Source: Parasedimentitalea maritima
GTDB taxonomy: Bacteria > Pseudomonadota > Alphaproteobacteria > Rhodobacterales > Rhodobacteraceae
Assembly (NCBI RefSeq): GCF_005771405.1
Contig: NZ_VAUA01000009.1
Location: 62,001 to 126,000 of the forward strand
DNA length: 64,000 nucleotides
Reading direction: 5' to 3'
Position numbers and translations under genes: made by a program. The notes below the pieces were generated by a model. The model had not been told where the DNA came from. It saw only the letters and a list, made by a program, of their open reading frames with translations, and made no database searches. Of the stretch, positions 9,097 through 16,752 are shown one piece after another. The first letter of the stretch is position 1. The number at the start of each line of letters is the position of its first letter.

Positions 9097-9609
9097 TGGA
9101 GACTCCACTTTCTGTAGAAACACGCATTGGGCTTGTGACCAGAATAGATTGCCTGGGATTTCTGTCAAATCTCATCCACACAACAACACGCGAGCGATTA
9201 ATCACTGCACGCCAATAACCCGGTCGGCCTGTGGCGTCCGGTTATGCAGTCAGGCTGCGCTTTGAAATTGCTTACCCAGGTATAAGGATGGCGGCACCGC
9301 CAAAGCGGATGCGGACGGGGTTCAAACCCCGCGTGCTAAACGTTGTCTCTGCGCGCCCCTATCGTGATGGGACCCTGTTCCATGTGCCGGGGGTGATAGG
9401 CCCAGCGGTAATCGCGATTGGGGAGTGTTTTGCCAGATCGGGGTAAAAGTCGTCCTAGCTGGGCGCGCGATCAAGATCACAACCGGCAACGGATCCATGA
9501 GCCTGTGTCGCTCACATTGTTCCACTCTTTAGTTGCCAAGGACAGCACCCGACCGGGCGGGTGCTACCCGACCTGACGGCCGGGCAGCACATTTATTTTG
9601 ACCGGAGCC
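9097..9609. other. About 510 bases without a convincing gene
   Basis: This stretch lies between the start of the DUF4157 gene and the stop of gltX. A 71-codon plus-strand frame (9231-9446) has no recognised family and no good ribosome site. An 8-bp perfect inverted repeat (AGCACCCG / CGGGTGCT, 9544-9565) is followed by a second near-copy of one arm (CGGGCAGCAC), so alternative pairings are possible; there is no T run. The promoter of the DUF4157 operon should lie at the left end. Confidence 0.4.
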
Positions 9610-10938
9610 TTAGCCGCGGGCGCGGACAACCTGCATCAACGACAGAAGCGCGCTCATGTCTGGGCCGCGTTCCATGCCGGTCACCGCGTGACGCAGTGGC
9701 ATGAATAACTTTTTGCCTTTGCGACCAGTGGCTTCCTTCACCGCTGTGGTCCAAGTTTTCCAAGTGTCCGCATCATAAGGACCTTCGGGCAGCAGCGCCA
9801 TTGCCTCGGCGATGAACTCTTTGTCCTCATCCGCGATCAATGGCTCGGCACCGTCGCGGCACAGGGTCCACCAGGTTTCGAGATCAGCCAAGGTGGTAAT
9901 GTTTTCCTTAGCGACATCCCAGAACGTTGCCTGCTTGTCAGCAGGGACACCCAGTGCATCAAGGTCGGACTGCACCTTTTCCAGTGGCAGCGACTGCAGG
10001 TAGCGGCCGGTTAACGGGAACAGGTCCTGCACGTCGAACTTGGTTGGCGCAGAGCCAAAGCGGTTGATGTCAAAGCCTTCGATCAGCTCGGCCATTTCAT
10101 TGCGCAGCTCAATCGGGTCGCTTGAGCCAAGACGGGCCATCTGTGACAGCAGTGCCATCGGCTGCACACCCTGCTCGCGCAGGTCGCGCAGGGCCAAGGT
10201 ACCCAAGCGTTTCGACAATGCTTCGCCCTGAGGGCCGGTTAGCAGCGAGTGGTGGGCGAATTCAGGTGGAGTGCCACCCAGCGCCTTGATGATCTGGATC
10301 TGGGTTGCGGTATTGGTGACGTGGTCAGATCCACGTACAACGTTGGTCACACCCATTTCGGTGTCATCCACAACAGACGCGATAGTATAAAGCACTTGAC
10401 CGTCACCACGGATCAACACCGGATCAGAGACTGAGGCCGCGTCAATCGAGATGTCACCCAGCACGCCGTCGGTCCACTCGATACGCTCGTGGTCCAGCTT
10501 GAAACGCCAGACACCATCGCCACGCTCGGAGCGCAGGGCGTCTTTGTCGGCATCCGACAGGTCCAGCGCGGCGCGGTCATAGACCGGTGGCTTGCCCATG
10601 TTGAGCTGCTTCTTGCGCTTCAGGTCCAGCTCGGTCGGCGTTTCAAACGCTTCGTAAAAACGGCCAATGTCGCGCAGCGTGTCTGCCGCTTCGGCGTACT
10701 GGTCAAGACGATCAGACTGGCGTTCGATGCGATCCCAGGTCAGGCCAAGCCATTCCATGTCTTGCTTGATGGCATCGACATATTTTTCTTCTGACCGGTT
10801 TGGGTCGGTGTCGTCGATACGCAGAATAAAGGTGCCGCCGGCCTTGCGGGCGATCAGGTAGTTCATCAGCGCAGTGCGCAGGTTGCCTACGTGGATATAT
10901 CCGGTGGGCGATGGGGCAAAACGGGTGGTGGTCATCAC
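9610..10938 (-). CDS. gltX: Glutamyl-tRNA synthetase
   Basis: Class I aminoacyl-tRNA synthetase of 442 aa that charges tRNA-Glu (and, in many alphaproteobacteria, tRNA-Gln for later amidation). The HIGH-type motif is IHVGN at 15-19 in SPTGYIHVGN, and the KMSKS-type motif is LSKR at 241-244. The C-terminal anticodon-binding half is full length. Many Rhodobacterales carry two GluRS genes, and this could be either; tRNA specificity is not readable here. It begins a minus-strand unit; upstream lie an intergenic tail element and the FAD oxidoreductase, also on the minus strand. Confidence 0.95.
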   Translation of the reverse strand: MMTTTRFAPSPTGYIHVGNLRTALMNYLIARKAGGTFILRIDDTDPNRSEEKYVDAIKQDMEWLGLTWDRIERQSDRLDQYAEAADTLRDIGRFYEAFETPTELDLKRKKQLNMGKPPVYDRAALDLSDADKDALRSERGDGVWRFKLDHERIEWTDGVLGDISIDAASVSDPVLIRGDGQVLYTIASVVDDTEMGVTNVVRGSDHVTNTATQIQIIKALGGTPPEFAHHSLLTGPQGEALSKRLGTLALRDLREQGVQPMALLSQMARLGSSDPIELRNEMAELIEGFDINRFGSAPTKFDVQDLFPLTGRYLQSLPLEKVQSDLDALGVPADKQATFWDVAKENITTLADLETWWTLCRDGAEPLIADEDKEFIAEAMALLPEGPYDADTWKTWTTAVKEATGRKGKKLFMPLRHAVTGMERGPDMSALLSLMQVVRARG

Positions 10939-11026
10939 ATGTCTCCTGTTGTCTTGCCCATCTCACATAGGCAGAGTTTTGTCCAGTTGATGAGAAGGAT
11001 CCACGCCAACGGCGCGGGCCTGCGGC

Positions 11027-11049
11027 GCGAGTATTTTTGCAAAAAGAAG
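11027..11049 (+). repeat. Short copy of an intergenic tail motif (GCGAGTATTTTTGC...AAGAAG)
   Basis: Between gltX and the FAD oxidoreductase, the bases GCGAGTATTTTTGCA then AAAAGAAG resemble the tail of the composite element at 33909-33975 (GGGATATTTTTGG then CTAAATGAAG). I recall such tails as common at gene ends in Roseobacter-group chromosomes; that memory needs a genome search. It may be the remnant of a repeat family or part of a terminator. Confidence 0.45.
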
Positions 11050-11067
11050 CGAAAGCCGGTGGCTAGT

Positions 11068-12399
11068 CTAAACGCCGTTGTCTATCCGCACCCGGCTGCC
11101 GTCGGTGTAACGAGACAAGCGGAAGGCGTGAGGGTCCACAATGGGTGTCGCACCGGTGACCATATCCGCCATCAAGCGCCCTGCCCCAGGTCCAAGACCA
11201 AAGCCATGGCCAGAGAATCCGGTAGAAATAAACAGGCCCGGCAGGTCGTCCACCCCTGAGATAACCGGGATGGCATCAGGCAACACATCGATCATCCCAG
11301 CCCAGCTTTGCACTACGTCAGCCTGTTGCAGGAACGGGAAGGCCTGTTGGGCGGCGGTCCAGCCAGATTTCAGCGCCGATTGTGAGGGTTCTGGGTCGAG
11401 GATACGGCATTGTTCAAATGCGGTCTCTTGATCGGGTGTCCAGCGGCGCGCCTGGGCGGCCTCTTCCTGCCAGCGGCCTGACAAGCGAAACCGCAGAGAG
11501 CGCCATTCGCTTAGGAAAGCAGGTAGATATTTCAAACTCAGGCGAAAGCTGTCGGGCACGATGTCAACCGTGCTCTCGCCGCTGTTGGCCACGGTATAGC
11601 CGCCATCCGCGCGTTTGGTGAGGCCGTATCCATCACCCCAAAGTGCAACGTCGGGCCCCCCGGTCACCGCTGAACAGCGCAGCACCGAGTTCAGGACCTT
11701 AAGCTGTGGCAGGGATATCCCGGCATTGCCAAGAAACAGTCGCGACCAAGCCCCGCCTGCGACCACCACCGAGCTACAGGCCACCCGGCCCCGTTCGGTG
11801 ATCACCCCGGCGATCTGGCCAGCCTGCACATCCACAGATCGAACCGCACAATTCGAGAGGACAACGGCGCCGGCATCACGGGCGCCCATGGCTATCGCGT
11901 GGGTTGCCAGCTGTGGTTCAGCACGGCCATCCATTGGGGTCGACAGGGCAGACTGGATCTGGCCCTCATGCCCCGGCAACATCATCTGCAGGGTATCGCC
12001 ACTGACCATTTCACTGGCGGCATCAAAGTCTTGCAGGTTCTGCGCCCAGCGCTGTAAGTGATCGCGACGTTTGTCGGTATTGGCCACAAACAGGCTGCCG
12101 CAGCGATGATATCCGGTCTGGTACCCTGTGCGCTCCTCTAGCCCTTGCCAGATTGACATGGATTCGATCATCAGTGGGATTTCACGCGGATCGCGCTGAG
12201 ACAGGCGCACCCAGCCCCAATTGCGCGAGCTTTGCTCGCCGCCAATACGGCCCTTTTCACAGAGCAGTACAGATACGCCACGCGTCGCAAGCTCCAGCGC
12301 AGTTGAGGCACCTACGATACCGCCGCCAATGACAACTGTATCGACGGATTTTGGGAGACGTTTGTCCTCGGGAAAGGACGGTAACTCGGGACCGGGCAA
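11068..12399 (-). CDS. FAD-dependent amine / D-amino-acid oxidoreductase (DAO family)
   Basis: Soluble flavoprotein of about 443 aa that oxidises an amine or amino acid. The N-terminal Rossmann motif VVIGGGIVGAST binds FAD, and the C-terminal ISTGFSGHGFGLGPGAG loop is typical of the DAO family next to the flavin. The central NWGWVRLSQRDPREIPL region resembles roseobacter FAD proteins acting on betaine-like or sarcosine-like substrates, but the substrate is unknown. The likely start is a TTG (LPGPELPSF) with CGGAGG six bases upstream; a longer in-frame TTG start exists 69 bases earlier without such a site. Confidence 0.85.
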   Translation of the reverse strand: MPGPELPSFPEDKRLPKSVDTVVIGGGIVGASTALELATRGVSVLLCEKGRIGGEQSSRNWGWVRLSQRDPREIPLMIESMSIWQGLEERTGYQTGYHRCGSLFVANTDKRRDHLQRWAQNLQDFDAASEMVSGDTLQMMLPGHEGQIQSALSTPMDGRAEPQLATHAIAMGARDAGAVVLSNCAVRSVDVQAGQIAGVITERGRVACSSVVVAGGAWSRLFLGNAGISLPQLKVLNSVLRCSAVTGGPDVALWGDGYGLTKRADGGYTVANSGESTVDIVPDSFRLSLKYLPAFLSEWRSLRFRLSGRWQEEAAQARRWTPDQETAFEQCRILDPEPSQSALKSGWTAAQQAFPFLQQADVVQSWAGMIDVLPDAIPVISGVDDLPGLFISTGFSGHGFGLGPGAGRLMADMVTGATPIVDPHAFRLSRYTDGSRVRIDNGV

Positions 12400-12501
12400 A
12401 AAACGCCTCCGATTAAATGCAACTCTTAAAGGTGCACTATGCGAAGTCCGGCGTCTTGTGCAAAGCAAAATTAGCCCATTGGGGACGAGTTTTGCGTTAG
12501 G

Positions 12502-13116
12502 TCACTTGGCTGTGGCCAGATCACTATCCTGACGCTGGGCCAAAAGCCGGTCAAATGGTTCGATCAAATCAAGTTCTTCATCTGGTTCGCTTGTAAACGT
12601 TGGCAAATACAACCCCTGTGTCCAACGGCTCGGCAAGTGGCTGGAGAGGCCCTGCACCCGGTCACTAAACCGATTGGCCCAACTCACCATCCGGTCAGCC
12701 TGTACAGGCAAAAAGCGGTGGTAAAGACCAAAGCAAGCCCGTCCTGCGCCAGCCAGACGGCTTGGGCCAACACTCCATACCAAGGCCAAAACCGCCACCA
12801 GCGACAAGATCACGACGGCAGCAACCCCAACGGGACTGAAGATTATCGCGGCCAATGACAGGATCAGCAGGTTGTGGCTCCACCGCGGTTGGTACTGTTT
12901 TACCTTAGTCAAGGCGCCTGCCAACACGCTTGCTTTTGGTGCGGTCGCTTGCGGGCGTGGCTTTGCATCGCGTGATTGGGTCTCAACAACGTCTGGATGT
13001 TCGACCTTCTCTGCCAACATGACTTTGCGAATTTCGTTCATGATCTCTGCTTCGCTGGTCTCAACATTCGGAGCTTGGATCAACGCGTCACATTCTGGCT
13101 GATAATATTGGACCAT
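12502..13116 (-). CDS. Hypothetical membrane protein
   Basis: 204 aa, no family recognised. Residues 1-80 are polar, with an acidic and then Pro/Ala/Lys-rich stretch. One or two hydrophobic segments follow (LLILSLAAIIFSPVGVAAV and VVILSLVAVLALVWSVG), then a basic and finally acidic cytoplasm-type tail ending in SDLATAK. I chose MVQYYQPEC because AGGAG lies 7 bases upstream; the open frame extends further. It lies upstream of the FAD oxidoreductase on the same strand, about 100 bases away, so co-transcription is possible but unproven. Confidence 0.6.
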   Translation of the reverse strand: MVQYYQPECDALIQAPNVETSEAEIMNEIRKVMLAEKVEHPDVVETQSRDAKPRPQATAPKASVLAGALTKVKQYQPRWSHNLLILSLAAIIFSPVGVAAVVILSLVAVLALVWSVGPSRLAGAGRACFGLYHRFLPVQADRMVSWANRFSDRVQGLSSHLPSRWTQGLYLPTFTSEPDEELDLIEPFDRLLAQRQDSDLATAK

Positions 13117-13420
13117 TTGGCAACTCCTAGTCTTCGAAAATTGAGCAACGGAGTGGTCATTGGGGCCACTCTTCAAACCACAAATACAATTTAGCCCATA
13201 TGGCCTCAGTTTTGTTGGTTTTGCCTCAAATTAGACGAAAATGCCGAATGAACGGCGCGACTGCGTCAACAATGAAGCTTTGACATGACACTGTCCCTAA
13301 ACGGATGACAATTAACCAGAATCACATTGGCGGTTCACGCCTTGGGGACAACGTTGCGAGCAAAAGACCCGGAAAATTTGCGACAGTTTCGCTTGCCTTC
13401 ATTTAGCCCCTTGCAGAATC
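13117..13420. other. About 300 bases between divergent genes
   Basis: Contains the upstream regions of the minus-strand membrane protein and of the plus-strand two-gene unit. A TTGACA hexamer at 13280-13285 could be a -35 box for the plus-strand unit, but I see no convincing -10 at the right distance. No gene-like frame is present. Confidence 0.35.
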
Positions 13421-13442
13421 GCTACCTTGGTACCAAGGTAGC
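13421..13442 (+). promoter_or_regulatory. Perfect 22-bp palindrome overlapping the ribosome-binding site
   Basis: Each arm is GCTACCTTGGT and its exact reverse complement, with no spacer. The palindrome ends 3 bases before the ATG of the following gene. The only Shine-Dalgarno-like bases (AAGG, 13435-13438, 7 bases from ATG) lie inside it. It could be an operator, or an RNA hairpin that hides the ribosome site, or both. Self-control by the ribbon-helix-helix-like product of the gene it precedes is an inference. Confidence 0.75.
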
Positions 13443-13445
13443 TAC

Positions 13446-13700
13446 ATGAAAAAGATAGAGCGCACTCAAACCGGTCTGAGGATCGAAAAACGCATGTTGA
13501 AGGTGATGAAGGGACTGGCAGAGCATCTGGAATGTTCTCTGGCAGAAGTCATCGAAGGTATGATCTTGCATAATTTCGAAGGCAAAAGCCCCTTCTCAGA
13601 AAACACCCTGAAGAAGATCGCGCAGTTGAAGGAGGTCTATGATCTGGATCTGACGGCTGCGGATGCGCATGGGTTGAGCGATGAAGGAGAGGCAAAATGA
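13446..13700 (+). CDS. Small putative ribbon-helix-helix-type protein
   Basis: 84 aa. The N-terminal half (RTQTGLRIEKRMLKVMKGLA then LECSLAEVIEGMILHNFEG) looks like a short strand followed by two helices, the layout of ribbon-helix-helix DNA-binding proteins. The C-terminal part (LKKIAQLKEVYDLDLTAADAHGL) is helical and acidic. I recall similar small proteins in other alphaproteobacteria without an assigned function. Its stop overlaps the start of the next gene (ATGA), so the two are coupled. The perfect palindrome directly upstream suggests autoregulation, which is inferred and not shown. Confidence 0.65.
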   Translation: MKKIERTQTGLRIEKRMLKVMKGLAEHLECSLAEVIEGMILHNFEGKSPFSENTLKKIAQLKEVYDLDLTAADAHGLSDEGEAK

Positions 13701-14086
13701 GCCGTTATGAGGAACAGCTGGATCAATTGATTGATGGCACCTTGGACAACAGTACATTCAAACATGTGAACCACATTGGTGTGGCTTTTGAAGCCCTGCA
13801 GCGCGAGCGTTTCTTTGACGCAATGGCAACGGTTGCCAATGGCATTACGGCGGCGGCCCAACGCGCTGGCGCGCCTAAGAAATTCAACGCAACCATCACC
13901 ATGGCCTATATGAGTGAAATCGCTGAGAGGATGGAGGCCAAAGACTATGCGGATGCTGACAGCTTCATTGCAGCCAATCCGGATTTATCATCGGGTTCAG
14001 TCTTGAGCAGGTATTCAAATGGTCGCGCGGTGTCGGCGAAGGCTCGGCGTATTGCGCTATTGCCGGATCTAGCGCCAGCTGCTTAG
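13697..14086 (+). CDS. Conserved uncharacterised protein, partner of the RHH-like gene
   Basis: 129 aa, soluble, mostly helical. The centre (FKHVNHIGVAFEALQRERFF, then KKFNATITMAYMSEIAERM) has a pattern I have seen in uncharacterised alphaproteobacterial proteins but cannot link to a function. No signal peptide, membrane segment or known catalytic motif is evident; His23, His26 and the conserved-looking FNATIT stretch are candidates for functional residues. It is translated with the upstream RHH-like gene through an ATGA overlap, which suggests a regulator-effector unit. It converges on the LRR gene with a 29-base gap. Confidence 0.6.
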   Translation: MSRYEEQLDQLIDGTLDNSTFKHVNHIGVAFEALQRERFFDAMATVANGITAAAQRAGAPKKFNATITMAYMSEIAERMEAKDYADADSFIAANPDLSSGSVLSRYSNGRAVSAKARRIALLPDLAPAA

Positions 14087-14115
14087 AGGACTTAGATAAT
14101 CTGAGATCTGCGCCG

Positions 14116-14928
14116 CTAGTCCTGCTTGAAATCAGCAACGAGCTTCTCAAATTTCTGCACATATCGTGCCAGCTTGTCCGCATCCGTCTTACTGTTGAGA
14201 AAGGGCTTACGCCTTCCCGTCACCTTGACATCTTTTCCGGACCCGCAATTGCCAATAGATACAAATGGAACACTTAGATCACACCTGAGGTGAGGCATTT
14301 TTGCTGCCAAGTAGGCATAGTCTTCGGTGTCAAATTGGTGGGATACTCTCAAGTCGCGCAATGATACGCTTCTTGCCAGGGGTCTTAGACCATCCTCAAT
14401 AACTTTAAGATTCACTAGTGTAAGCTCTTGCAGGGAAGGCATATCCCCTAGGCCGTCGAGAGAATGGATGACTTGAGGCTTTGAATGCCCGCCGAACAGC
14501 TCCAACGCGGGCAGATCGCGCAGTTCGCAGATCGGGGTGATGTCCGTGATCTTAGGAAACTGGACAAGACTCAATAAGCGCAGGTGTTTGGCATTCTCCA
14601 GGCCGGTAAATGTTTCGAGCTTTGGCGCCCAATTTATGAACAACGCCCGCAGTCTTGGAAACTTAACCAGGGCTAGCAAGCCAGAGGACTGTAACTTCTT
14701 GATACTCAAGCATTCAACGTCCAGAAACGTTGCTAGGCGCTCAAAATCACTATGACTGACACCGGCCGCAGATGCTGCTTTGGCAGTCACTGGATGATCC
14801 AGATCTGCGATCTTCATGCACCCACCGTTCATGCAAACAATGCCGCCAGAATAGTCGAATAGCTCGGGCCCAACCTCACCCGCAGCATCCAGTGCCTTGT
14901 TGAAATCAGCGAAGAGAGGGTGCGGCAT
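14116..14928 (-). CDS. Leucine-rich-repeat-like protein, coupled to nadE
   Basis: 270 aa. After about 90 N-terminal residues containing a Cys-rich spot (CMNGGCMK), a run of irregular leucine-rich repeats of 22-25 residues follows (FPRLRALFINW, LENAKHLRLLSLVQF, LRDLPALELFG, MPSLQELTLVNL, SVSLRDLRVS). The C-terminus is basic. There is no signal peptide, so it is probably cytosolic and binds another protein. The start MPHPLFADF lies one base after the nadE stop, so translation is probably coupled. A longer in-frame start would overlap nadE. The function is unknown. Confidence 0.65.
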   Translation of the reverse strand: MPHPLFADFNKALDAAGEVGPELFDYSGGIVCMNGGCMKIADLDHPVTAKAASAAGVSHSDFERLATFLDVECLSIKKLQSSGLLALVKFPRLRALFINWAPKLETFTGLENAKHLRLLSLVQFPKITDITPICELRDLPALELFGGHSKPQVIHSLDGLGDMPSLQELTLVNLKVIEDGLRPLARSVSLRDLRVSHQFDTEDYAYLAAKMPHLRCDLSVPFVSIGNCGSGKDVKVTGRRKPFLNSKTDADKLARYVQKFEKLVADFKQD

Positions 14929-14929
14929 C

Positions 14930-16588
14930 TTAGCTCGGGTCACGCCAACGGTTGGCAATGGGATAGCGGCGATCCAGCCAGAAGGCGCGCGGGGTTAGGC
15001 GGGCACCGGGTGCCGATTGAAAGCGTTTGTATTCGCTGATGTAGATCAGGTGCTCGACCCGTTTGGATACGTCGCGATCAAATCCAGCAGCCACGCAATC
15101 AGCAATAGAGCCGTCCTGGTCTACCAGAATATCAAGGATCGCATCCAGCTCGGGGTAGTCCGGCAGGCTGTCGCTGTCTTTTTGGTCTTCGCGCAGCTCG
15201 GCTGTTGGGGGCTTGTCGATCACGTTGGGACGGATCACCTCACCTTCTGGCCCCATCATCCATGGACGGTGGTTGGCGTTGCGCCAGCGGCAAGTTTCAA
15301 ACACGCGGGTTTTATACATGTCCTTGATCGGATTATAGCCGCCCGCCATATCGCCATAGATGGTGGCATAGCCTACCGCGACTTCAGATTTGTTACCGGT
15401 GGTCAGCAACATCTCGCCAAATTTGTTGGACATCGCCATCAGCAGCAATCCACGCAGGCGAGATTGGATGTTTTCCTCAGCCAGACCCTCCTCCAACCCG
15501 GCAAACAGCGGCGCCAGCGTGTTGGTAATGGCGCTGCGACCTTCGGATATTGGTACGTAGTCGTAATGACAGCCCAGTGCCTTGGCTACGGCCTCGGCAT
15601 CATCCAGAGATTCTTGCGAGGTGAATTCAGACGGCAACATCACACAACGCACATTTTCCGCGCCCAGTGCATCCACCGCAATGGCTGCAACAATGGCAGA
15701 ATCCACGCCGCCAGACAGGCCCAACAGGACTTTGGAGAACCCGGTTTTACGCATGTAGTCGCGCAAGGATTCGACCATCACGCGATAGTCTTGCTCCCAT
15801 TCATCCGGCAGGTGGGACTTTTCGCCCTCGACCGCGCGCCAGCCATCCGGGGTGCGTTCCAGATCCAAATGGGTGACACATTCGTCGAATACCGGCATTT
15901 GCAGGGCCAGCGCGCCACCCGGGTTAAGCACAAAGGTGCCGCCATCAAACATCTGATCATCCTGGCCGCCGACCATATTCAAATAGATCACCGGCAATCC
16001 GGTTTCGACCGACCGGGCGACCATGTGGTTCAGCCGGACGTCCATTTTATTGCGGTAATAGGGAGATCCATTAGGGATCAGCAGGAATTCGGCACCGGTT
16101 TCTTCGAGCATTTCAGCGACATCTTCATGCCAGCCATCTTCGCAGATCGGACTACCAATCCGGGTATCACCAATGGCATAGGGTCCCCCCAGCGGTCCCG
16201 GTGCAAAAATTCGCACCTCGTCGAACACCGTCTCGTTGGGCAGGTGATGTTTCAGGCAACGGCTGGCAATCTTGCCATCTCTCAAGATCAAATAGGCATT
16301 ATACAGTTTGCCGCCTTCAACCCAAGGGCCACCGATCGCCAGAGTCGGACCATCAGCACAGGCCACAGCCAGAGCTTCCACCTCGGCCATTGCCGCTTGA
16401 TGGAACACGGGCTTCATCACCAGATCCTGAGTATTATACCCGGTAATGAACATTTCCGGCAGCGCCACCAGATCAACCCCGGCCTCGCGCCCTTGCTCCC
16501 AAGCGCTCCGAGCCAATGCAGCATTTCCTGCCAGATCACCCACCACCGGGTTCAATTGCGCCAAAGTCACGCGGAAACGATCAGCCAT
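14930..16588 (-). CDS. nadE: Glutamine-dependent NAD+ synthetase
   Basis: 552 aa, last step of NAD synthesis: deamido-NAD plus glutamine and ATP to NAD. The N-terminal nitrilase-type glutaminase has the triad Glu45 (LPEMF), Lys113 (CLKHH) and Cys149 (ICEDGW). The C-terminal ATP-pyrophosphatase synthetase has the P-loop SGGVDSA at 292-298 and TTGNKSE downstream. It is full length. A 164-base region separates it from the divergent MORN gene. The LRR gene follows on the same strand one base after the stop. Confidence 0.96.
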   Translation of the reverse strand: MADRFRVTLAQLNPVVGDLAGNAALARSAWEQGREAGVDLVALPEMFITGYNTQDLVMKPVFHQAAMAEVEALAVACADGPTLAIGGPWVEGGKLYNAYLILRDGKIASRCLKHHLPNETVFDEVRIFAPGPLGGPYAIGDTRIGSPICEDGWHEDVAEMLEETGAEFLLIPNGSPYYRNKMDVRLNHMVARSVETGLPVIYLNMVGGQDDQMFDGGTFVLNPGGALALQMPVFDECVTHLDLERTPDGWRAVEGEKSHLPDEWEQDYRVMVESLRDYMRKTGFSKVLLGLSGGVDSAIVAAIAVDALGAENVRCVMLPSEFTSQESLDDAEAVAKALGCHYDYVPISEGRSAITNTLAPLFAGLEEGLAEENIQSRLRGLLLMAMSNKFGEMLLTTGNKSEVAVGYATIYGDMAGGYNPIKDMYKTRVFETCRWRNANHRPWMMGPEGEVIRPNVIDKPPTAELREDQKDSDSLPDYPELDAILDILVDQDGSIADCVAAGFDRDVSKRVEHLIYISEYKRFQSAPGARLTPRAFWLDRRYPIANRWRDPS

Positions 16589-16752
16589 CCTGCTCTAGTC
16601 CCTTTGAAAATCCACCCCAGCCATTTAGCAGATTTAACATCAAGGGAAAGAGAGCAGAGGCAAAAGACATTGCGGGAATTCCCTCGCTCGCCTAGTTTCT
16701 AAATAGACCGCGGCGCAGCTGCGACATTTTATTTTGATCAGCAGAGGTTCCC

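Noticed and set aside
9313-9337. tRNA T-arm-like sequence (CGGGG TTCAAA CCCCG)
   Set aside because: The loop has six bases rather than seven, and no acceptor, D or anticodon arm fits upstream on either strand.
9231-9446. 71-codon plus-strand frame in the gap before gltX
   Set aside because: No recognised family, GTG start without ribosome site, unconvincing codon use.
13446-14086. Assignment of the palindrome-linked pair as a known toxin-antitoxin family
   Set aside because: The layout is suggestive, but the 129-aa protein shows no RelE, MazF, HicA, PIN or other toxin motif that I can identify.
15017-16702. 561-codon plus-strand frame opposite nadE
   Set aside because: It is the antisense shadow of nadE; its His/Gln-rich composition and lack of any family pattern are typical of such frames.
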